Shown here: positions 58,483 through 64,000 of the stretch, one piece after another
Layout of the letters: the number at the start of each line of letters is the position of its first letter
How positions within the stretch are numbered: the stretch's first letter is position 1
Made by a program: the position numbers and the translations under genes
Notes under the pieces: model-generated
Databases searched by the model: none
What the model was told of the DNA's origin: nothing
What the model saw: only the letters and a program-made list of their open reading frames with translations
Assembly (NCBI RefSeq): GCF_040126305.1
Contig: NZ_CP149511.1
Location: 124,001 to 188,000 of the forward strand
From: Pararhizobium sp. A13
GTDB lineage: Bacteria > Pseudomonadota > Alphaproteobacteria > Rhizobiales > Rhizobiaceae
Reading direction: 5' to 3'
DNA: 64,000 nt

Positions 58483-58500
58483 ATTGCCTCGGAATCTGCA

Positions 58501-59216
58501 GTCAAGTAGTTCAACGCGGAATAGCCAGTGCCAAAATCATCGATAGCGATTGAGATTCCCATGGTCCGAAGGGCAGAAAGCGTTTCGAGCGTCTCATCTT
58601 TCTGACCGAGCAGAAGGCTTTCGGTTATTTCAATCTCGATCCACTCTGGACGGCAGTCGGTTTCGGTGAGAATCTCAGCTACCGTCTTCGCCAGCTCAGG
58701 ACATTGGAATTGTTTGGATGACAGATTGATCGCTACCTTGTGAGGCGGCCGGCCGTCCGCATTCAGTTCGGCGGCGGTTAGGCACGCCTCTCGAAGCACC
58801 CATCGGCCCAGATCCACGATAAGCCCGCTGTCTTCGGCAATCGGAATGAACTGGCTCGGAGGAACCATGCCCATCTCACGGTGATGCCACCGCAACAGGG
58901 CCTCCGAGCCGGTCATCATCCTGTTTCCTAAGAGCACCTTGGGCTGATAGTGCACCTCCAATTCGCGACGCTCAATCGCCCGGCGCAATTCGGATCCCAG
59001 CATCAGGCGTGCGCTCGCGGTGGCCGTGAGTTCCTTCGAGTAGAATTGCAAACTGCCCCGGCCGAGGCGCTTTGCGGAATACATTGCGGAATACATTGCG
59101 GAATCGGCGTATTTCACGAGATCGTTGGCGTCGATGCTATCGTCAGGATGAAGTGCGACCCCGATGCTGCAGGAGCAATCTGCTGCGATTGTGCCGCATT
59201 CAGAACTATGCATCAT
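58501..59216 (-). pseudogene. GGDEF-EAL protein, 5' remaining part
   Basis: The frame from 59216 holds the end of a GGDEF domain (CSCSIGVALHPDDSIDANDL, KYADSAMYSAMYSAKRLGRG) and most of an EAL domain: HYQPKVLLGNRMMTGSEALL (EAL motif as EALLRW), HREMGMVPPSQFIPIAEDSG, HKVAINLSSKQF and AIDDFGTGYSALNYL. The N-terminal half of the GGDEF domain, with the active-site motif, is missing or decayed. It is cut by the IS21 element at NYL. Its ancestor would have turned over c-di-GMP. Confidence 0.9.
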
Positions 59217-59634
59217 TTGACGGCGGCCGTTAAAGCCACAGGCAAACGGGTTCTACAAGTGGTTCATTGGCGGCGGCAGGCGATCGCGGGTCGTTGCTGA
59301 AGCCCGATTTTCGCGTCGTCGTTTCGCACGAAGAAACCGTCAGCGGTCTAATGGACGAGCATGCCGGTGCAGTCAGCCGTTGTTTTCCGTCAAGCCAACT
59401 CGAGACCCTTCGGAAGTGCGATGCCGCTGCTCAGGTGCCCCTGCCTGTCTCATAGTGTGGGAGTAGTTCGTGGAAAATGTCCGAAAATGGCTGACGGCTG
59501 ACCGTTAAGGCGCTTATTCTCGCTGCAACTGATTGCGCGTTAGATTTGCTCAAGAAGACCTCGACAAAGCCAATATTTCACCAAAACTCGCCCCCGGTGC
59601 GCGTCTTCACATATCGTAGTAGGGCGGCGGGCGA
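59217..59634. other. 418-bp stretch without a recognisable gene
   Basis: The frames here have no motif, and the missing GGDEF N-terminus could not be recovered in any frame. The left end may be a deletion scar of the GGDEF-EAL gene; the right end is the 3' side of the histidine kinase gene. Confidence 0.35.
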
Positions 59635-60909
59635 TTATTGACTGGCGCGATCGACCGGAATTGTAATTTCTACACGAAGACCGCCGGACGCCTTATTTTG
59701 GGCTGTCGCCCTGCCATCATGCCATTCGGCTGCCCGGCGCGTGATAGCAAGGCCGAGGCCGAACCCTGAGCGCGCGGTGGCAGTGGAACTTTGGGAGAAT
59801 GGCTGGAAAATGGCCTCCAATTCCTCTTCTGGCACACCGAGGCCTTCGTCTTCGATCGACAGTAAAAGTTGGTGCCCCTTCACCTCTGAGGCGACAAGTA
59901 CCGATGTGCCAGCTTCCGTGTGTGCGATTGCGTTGCGGATCACGTTTTCGAGCGCCCGGTAAATCAGTTCGCCATTGACCGAAGCCACAAACGAATCGAC
60001 GCCTTTATACTGGACCTCTATGCTGCGGGCCTGCCCTTCGAAGCCGGCGTCTTCGATAATCTCCCTGACGAGATCGACGACATCCAACGTCTGCCGGTCA
60101 AAGCGCAAGGTATCCCGTTCAGATAGCCTTGCCAGCGTCAGGATTTCTCCAACCAGTTCATCGAGACGTTCAACCTCTCGTCCCATTCGTTCGATCATCG
60201 CCGTCAGCCGCATGGGGTTTTGCTGCAACACGCCGATGGCTGCCTGCAGCCTCGACAACGGCGAGCGAAGCTCATGGGAGACATCATGGAACAACTGCTG
60301 CTGTGCGATCTGAAGTTCCTGCAGCCGCGCCGCGGTGATGTCCAGGTCGTGCGCCAGAGATGTTATCTCGTCGCGCTTGCTGCCGATCGTATGGGCTATT
60401 CGCACATCGAGTTGGCCGTTTGCCAAGGATCGAAGCCCGTAACGAAGCTGCTCGACCGGCGTAATGAAATAGCGGCCCAGCCAGTAAGCTGCCGCAGCGG
60501 CAGCAAGAAGTGCCGCCAGCCAAGGTACCGTCCGTGGCCACGTCTTGGAAACCATGCTCTGTGCCGAACCGGCAATCCGTACCTGGTAGCAGTTCCCATC
60601 CCACACAGCCGTTCTGATGAGGTCATTGCCGTTGGCCAATGTACAGTCGATTGCCGGTCCGATCGGGGCTATACTGATCGGGATGGTGCGACCCGTCCGT
60701 TCCATGGCCGCAATTAGGTGCGTCGCTGCCTCCACTCCGTCTGATTGAAGAACCTGGGCCGCAGTTTCCAGCGCAAGGACATGCTCACGGTTGAGGATTT
60801 CTTCCTCGAAGGGCGACTCAAACAGTATGCTGATCGCAAATAGCAGCGCTATGGACCCGGCCATGGCCAACCATACGACGGTGAAGAACTTCCAGAACAG
60901 TCGACGCAT
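59635..60909 (-). CDS. sensor histidine kinase (CpxA-like)
   Basis: The 424-residue protein has an N-terminal helix (residues 8-30), a periplasmic loop of about 100 residues, and a second helix near 128-147. A HAMP segment (FITPVEQLRYGLRSLANGQL) follows. The H-box LFHDVSHELRSPLSRLQAAI places the phospho-acceptor at His212. The ATPase domain has VIRNAIAHTEAGTSVLV (N-box), LSIEDEGLGVPEEELE (G1) and GFGLGLAITRRAAEWHDG (G2). It phosphorylates the response regulator encoded 2 bases upstream. CpxA-type sensors report envelope stress. Confidence 0.94.
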   Translation of the reverse strand: MRRLFWKFFTVVWLAMAGSIALLFAISILFESPFEEEILNREHVLALETAAQVLQSDGVEAATHLIAAMERTGRTIPISIAPIGPAIDCTLANGNDLIRTAVWDGNCYQVRIAGSAQSMVSKTWPRTVPWLAALLAAAAAAYWLGRYFITPVEQLRYGLRSLANGQLDVRIAHTIGSKRDEITSLAHDLDITAARLQELQIAQQQLFHDVSHELRSPLSRLQAAIGVLQQNPMRLTAMIERMGREVERLDELVGEILTLARLSERDTLRFDRQTLDVVDLVREIIEDAGFEGQARSIEVQYKGVDSFVASVNGELIYRALENVIRNAIAHTEAGTSVLVASEVKGHQLLLSIEDEGLGVPEEELEAIFQPFSQSSTATARSGFGLGLAITRRAAEWHDGRATAQNKASGGLRVEITIPVDRASQ

Positions 60910-60911
60910 TG

Positions 60912-61598
60912 CTAGCCTTCTAGTAGCTGATAGCCACGACCCCGCACGGCCTGTATCCAGGACTGTCCGTCCGCGCGGGCCCCGAGCTTTTGACGAATAC
61001 TGCTGATATGGACGTCGATCCGTCGATCGAATGCGGTCAGGGGTTTGCCGAAAGCGCGCAGCGAGATCTCTTGCTTGGAGACAAGCTGGCCGGCAGACCG
61101 CACGAGAACCTCCAGCAGGCTGAACTCTGTGCCGGTCAGTTCAAGCTGCGTACCATGCCACTCAGCTCTCCGGTTCGATGGATAGAGGATCAATTCGCCG
61201 GTCTTTAATTCTTCTACCGAGCCATCCCGTTCTGCCCGGCCAGAACGGCGCAGGATCGCGCGGATTCGGGCCGACAGCTCGCCTGGCGAACAGGGTTTGG
61301 AAACATAATCATCCGCTCCCAGATTGAGACCGGAAATACGATCAATATCGTCACCGCGGGCCGTCAGCATCAGCACCGGTACGTCGCTTACCTGCCGGAT
61401 TTTCCGCAAGACCTCGATCCCATTCATACGAGGCATCATGATGTCCAGAACGATGAGATCGGTTGAGGACGACATTGCTTCGGCGACACCGATCCTGCCG
61501 TCCGCGGTTGTCTCGACGGCGAAACCTTCCTGAGTCAGGTATTCGCAGAGCAAATTCGTGAGCTCGATATCGTCATCGATCAAAAGTACCTTGGTCAT
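60912..61598 (-). CDS. OmpR/CpxR-family response regulator
   Basis: ATG 61598 (or 61607) gives 228 residues. The receiver domain has LLIDDDIELTNLLCEYL, the phospho-acceptor Asp52 in LIVLDIMMPRMNG, and MLTARGDDIDRISGLNLGAD with KPCSPGELSARIRAILRRSG. The winged-helix domain ends with VDVHISSIRQKLG-like sequence (RRIDVHISSIRQKLGARADG, IQAVRGRGYQLLEG). It is close to CpxR. It is first of the pair and divergent from the efflux genes, which it probably regulates. Confidence 0.94.
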   Translation of the reverse strand: MTKVLLIDDDIELTNLLCEYLTQEGFAVETTADGRIGVAEAMSSSTDLIVLDIMMPRMNGIEVLRKIRQVSDVPVLMLTARGDDIDRISGLNLGADDYVSKPCSPGELSARIRAILRRSGRAERDGSVEELKTGELILYPSNRRAEWHGTQLELTGTEFSLLEVLVRSAGQLVSKQEISLRAFGKPLTAFDRRIDVHISSIRQKLGARADGQSWIQAVRGRGYQLLEG

Positions 61599-61660
61599 GT
61601 GTTGCATCCGTCAGGTCAATGCGTGCACCTTTAAGGCTTGCAGGCGGCGAATACAGCACT

Positions 61661-61698
61661 TTTACATAACTTAACACGTTCTTGACCGACATTAACAC
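61661..61698. promoter_or_regulatory. direct repeats in the response regulator/efflux divergent promoter
   Basis: TTTACATAAC (61661), TTAACAC (61671), TTGACC (61682) and TTAACAC (61692) recur at about one helical turn. The two exact TTAACAC copies are 21 bases apart. This resembles the tandem half-sites bound by OmpR-family regulators. TTGACC may also serve as a -35 box for the plus-strand efflux genes, with CCCTATAG downstream. Confidence 0.5.
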
Positions 61699-61746
61699 CA
61701 CGATCCCTATAGTGCGGCCGACAGCTTTCGAGGCAGCACGGATCCC

Positions 61747-63174
61747 ATGCGCAGTATAGTTTTTTATTTAATTTCGATCTTCGCCACCGTGGCGTTACTC
61801 ACCAGCTGCACGAGCTTGGGCGAGCTCAAACCTTCGAGGTCTGTCGTGGCCGCCTACTGGCACGCGACGTTGCCGCATGGCGGTCGTCCGGCCGACCTTT
61901 TGTCCTGGTGGGCAAGCTTCAAGGACCCCTCACTGGATGGACTGCTGGGCCTGGCGGAACGCGAAAATCCGTCCATCCAGGAAGCGGTCGCCAATATCGA
62001 CAAGGCTCGAGCCACGCTTGATACCGCCAGAGCAGGACTTTTTCCGTCGCTCGACGGTTCTGCCTCCGCCACGCACGAGGGTAACGAAGGCGACGACCTT
62101 AACAAGATTACGGCGGGGACAAATAAAAGTGGCGCTCTCGATGCCGCATGGGAACTCGACCTATTCGGCAAGACCAAGAAAGAGACACAAGCCGCGACGT
62201 CACGAGCCCATGGTCAGATCTGGTCGTGGCATGACGTACGGATTTCCGTTGCGGCCGAAGTCGGCGATTACTATGTCCAGTATCGCGCTTGCCGTCAGCT
62301 CGAACGGCTTTACCGGGATGAGCTGGCTTCGCAGAAAGAAACAATCCGTGTCACGGAAAAATCGGCTCAGTCAGGATTTACATCGACGGCCGATCTGGCG
62401 CTTGCCCGTGCGAGCGCAGCAACATCTTCTTCCAACTTGACTGCTCAGCGTGGGGATTGCGAGATCATTGTCAAATCGCTGGTCCAACTGACAGGCGGCG
62501 ATGAACTCGTCGTCAGAAAACTTCTGGAGCAGGGAAAGAACCGCATTCCTCAGCCACCTGCGCTGGGAATCGCGTCAGTACCCGCTGAGGTCTTGAGGCA
62601 AAGACCTGACATCAATGCCCTGGAAGCGGAAGTCGCAGCGACGATCGCAGACGTTGGTGCAGCAAAAGCTGACTTGTATCCCAGTCTCAGCTTGAGTGGA
62701 TCGATTTCAATCAGCGAGTCCACCGTGACGGGCAGATCAGTCCCATGGTCATTCGGGCCTGCTCTGTCGATACCGCTGCTTGATGGCGGGACAAGAAGGG
62801 CGGCGGTCAGAAGCGCCGTCGCGGACTATGATATTGCTGTCGCGAGTTACAAGTCTGGCGTCTTGAGTGCTGTCGCCGAAGTCGAGATGGCCCTCATCCG
62901 GGTCAATACGGCGCTGCGGCGGGTCACCGATGCCAAAACCGCGGCTGACAATTATCAAAGCTATTTCAGCTCAGTCGACCAGAACTGGAAGTCCGGCGGG
63001 GTCAGTATCCTTGACCGCGAAGAAGCCCGTCGGTCGGCGCAATCGGCCGCAATCACCCTCATCGAAATCAGGCGCGACGCGGTCCAATACTGGATTGCCC
63101 TCTACAAATCTTTGGGAGGCGGCTGGTCCGCCCCGGATGACGCCTCGATTGCCTCTGTCAATGGAATACACTGA
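61747..63174 (+). CDS. RND efflux outer-membrane lipoprotein (NodT/OprM type)
   Basis: The 475-residue protein begins MRSIVFYLISIFATVALLTS then Cys, a lipobox (LTSC) for lipid anchoring. Two outer-membrane efflux repeats follow, with LSWWASFKDPSLDGLLGLAE, NPSIQEAVANIDKARATLDT, ELDLFGKTKKETQAATSRAH, and the VPAEVLRQRPDINALEAEVA hallmark of the NodT family, then LDGGTRRAAVRSAVADYD. It forms the trimeric outer-membrane channel of an efflux pump. Its stop overlaps the next gene (TGATG). Confidence 0.94.
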   Translation: MRSIVFYLISIFATVALLTSCTSLGELKPSRSVVAAYWHATLPHGGRPADLLSWWASFKDPSLDGLLGLAERENPSIQEAVANIDKARATLDTARAGLFPSLDGSASATHEGNEGDDLNKITAGTNKSGALDAAWELDLFGKTKKETQAATSRAHGQIWSWHDVRISVAAEVGDYYVQYRACRQLERLYRDELASQKETIRVTEKSAQSGFTSTADLALARASAATSSSNLTAQRGDCEIIVKSLVQLTGGDELVVRKLLEQGKNRIPQPPALGIASVPAEVLRQRPDINALEAEVAATIADVGAAKADLYPSLSLSGSISISESTVTGRSVPWSFGPALSIPLLDGGTRRAAVRSAVADYDIAVASYKSGVLSAVAEVEMALIRVNTALRRVTDAKTAADNYQSYFSSVDQNWKSGGVSILDREEARRSAQSAAITLIEIRRDAVQYWIALYKSLGGGWSAPDDASIASVNGIH

Positions 63175-64000
63175 TGCGTAGATTTGCCTTCATTCCTCTC
63201 GCGATGGCGCTCGCCTTAACGCCCCATTTTGCGCTCCCCCTTACGGCCCAGGGCCAGGAAGTCGAACAAAACGACACTCGAGCGGCGGCATTGACCGTCA
63301 GTGTTGTCAAACCAGAGGTTTCGTTGTGGCCGGTGACTATCCCGGCGAGTGGTCGACTTGCTGCATGGCATGAGGCGATAATTGCCGCCGAGGTCAGCGG
63401 ACTGAGGATCATTGATGTCAAGGCGGATGTCGGTACATCCGTGAATAAAGGCGACCTGCTCGTGCAGTTCGCGCCCGAGACCTCGCAAGCGGAACTTGAA
63501 CAACAGCAAGCTGCCGTCGAAAAGGCTAAAGCCGCCTTGGAACAAGCAACCATCGACGCCGAGCGCGCCCGCGGATTGACGGGCTCCGGTGCGCTATCAA
63601 CGCAGCAGACGACAGAATACCTGATTACGGAGCGTAAAGCGAAAGCCGAACTCTTTTCTGCGCAAGCCGCGTTGGCATCCGCGCAACTCACATTGGATCG
63701 CACCAAAATTTACGCGGTAGACGATGGGGTCATTTCCGAACGCTCGGCATCTCTTGGAAACGTCGTCACCGCCGGCGACGAACTGTTCAAGCTCATCCGA
63801 CAGAACCGGGTCGAATGGAAGGCCGAGTTGCCGATCAAGCGTTTGGCTGACGTCAAAAACGGTACAAAGGCGATCATCCCCACGCCGGTGGGTGACGTCC
63901 GCGGTGAGGTCAGGCTGATTTCGCCGACGACATCGACTGACAATGGTCGAGTGACGGTCTATGTTGCCTTGCATCCCGATGCAGGCATGCCGCAACCGAA
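63174..64000 (+). CDS. RND efflux periplasmic adaptor (MFP), partial at the right edge
   Basis: ATG 63174 overlaps the stop of the channel gene. The visible 275 codons give an N-terminal signal (MRRFAFIPLAMALALTPHFA), then TVSVVKPEVSLWPVTIPASG, the lipoyl-half motif SGLRIIDVKADVGTSVNKGD with LLVQFAPETSQAELEQQQAA, a coiled-coil hairpin (KAALEQATIDAERARGL, ERKAKAELFSAQAALASAQL) and a second lipoyl half (YAVDDGVISERSASLGNVVT). It bridges the RND pump and the outer-membrane channel. The RND pump gene is expected just past the edge. Confidence 0.93.
   Translation, partial: MRRFAFIPLAMALALTPHFALPLTAQGQEVEQNDTRAAALTVSVVKPEVSLWPVTIPASGRLAAWHEAIIAAEVSGLRIIDVKADVGTSVNKGDLLVQFAPETSQAELEQQQAAVEKAKAALEQATIDAERARGLTGSGALSTQQTTEYLITERKAKAELFSAQAALASAQLTLDRTKIYAVDDGVISERSASLGNVVTAGDELFKLIRQNRVEWKAELPIKRLADVKNGTKAIIPTPVGDVRGEVRLISPTTSTDNGRVTVYVALHPDAGMPQP

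Larger units (their letters stand above)
55902..58500 (-). mobile_element. IS21-family insertion sequence (2599 bp)
   Basis: The ends start TGCCGATTCCGATG (left) and, read inward from the right, TGCAGATTCCGAGG. GTCAAGT flanks the element on both sides (55895-55901 and 58501-58507) as a 7-bp target duplication. Internal TTCCGA/GGGGGCGG repeats are arrayed at both ends. It encodes IstA and IstB on the minus strand. The insertion splits a GGDEF-EAL gene. Both proteins look complete, so the element may still be mobile. Confidence 0.95.

Overview
The window looks like accessory (plasmid or chromid) DNA of a member of the Rhizobiaceae (Rhizobium/Sinorhizobium/Agrobacterium group). The evidence is a SyrB-type regulator with two related neighbours, a DUF47-pit phosphate operon behind a Pho box, many LysR/LacI-controlled ABC transporter operons, a DUF982 protein, and IS66, IS21 and IS1182 elements like those of rhizobial plasmids. 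No rRNA, tRNA, CRISPR array or replication origin was found.

Layout. 1-6.0 kb: small rhizobial proteins (an Rmf-like peptide, a Tat-exported Hint-domain protein, a secreted-repeat protein, DUF982, a 24-residue membrane peptide) separated by long stretches without genes. 6.0-11.4 kb: an IS66-family element whose tnpB is split exactly by a second mobile element of about 2.5 kb encoding a large serine recombinase and two small ORFs. 11.6-17.2 kb: a LacI-regulated sugar ABC transporter operon with a palindromic operator. 17.7-23.8 kb: a lone array of 22-bp repeats, a class III nucleotide cyclase, the DUF47-pit operon, a Nudix hydrolase and a GNAT acetyltransferase. 22.9-30.3 kb: a LysR-controlled operon of an argininosuccinate-lyase paralogue, a polar amino-acid ABC transporter, an MmgE/PrpD protein and a polysaccharide-deacetylase-fold hydrolase. 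30.6-41.0 kb: an aromatic catabolic operon with a flavin phenol hydroxylase, two intradiol ring-cleavage dioxygenases, maleylacetate reductase and a complete Liv-type transporter, consistent with import and degradation of a phenolic or resorcinol-type compound through hydroxyquinol and maleylacetate to 3-oxoadipate.

41-48.4 kb is a scarred recombination zone. A WYL regulator/VOC protein pair is bracketed by two IS1182-derived ends, one of them a 223-bp internally deleted element with perfect 20-bp inverted repeats. Next come decayed Phd/PIN toxin-antitoxin genes and an integrase stub, an intact AbiEi/AbiEii system with a dyad operator, and pseudogenes of a possible defence protein and an alpha-amylase-family enzyme. 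48.4-52.3 kb: three consecutive RraA-fold aldolase-like genes and an alpha/beta hydrolase, divergent from a LysR gene. 52.4-55.3 kb: a LysE stub, panD, and three genes sharing a C-terminal coiled-coil motif with SyrB. 55.6-59.2 kb: a GGDEF-EAL gene interrupted by an IS21-family element with a 7-bp target duplication. 59.6-64.0 kb: a CpxA/CpxR-like two-component system divergent from a NodT-type outer-membrane lipoprotein and an RND adaptor gene that runs off the right edge.

The most notable items are the recombinase element that splits tnpB in a way that rebuilds a 117-codon frame, the triple RraA operon, the ArgH-like lyase in a transport operon, the SyrB trio, and the dyad operator of the AbiE system.
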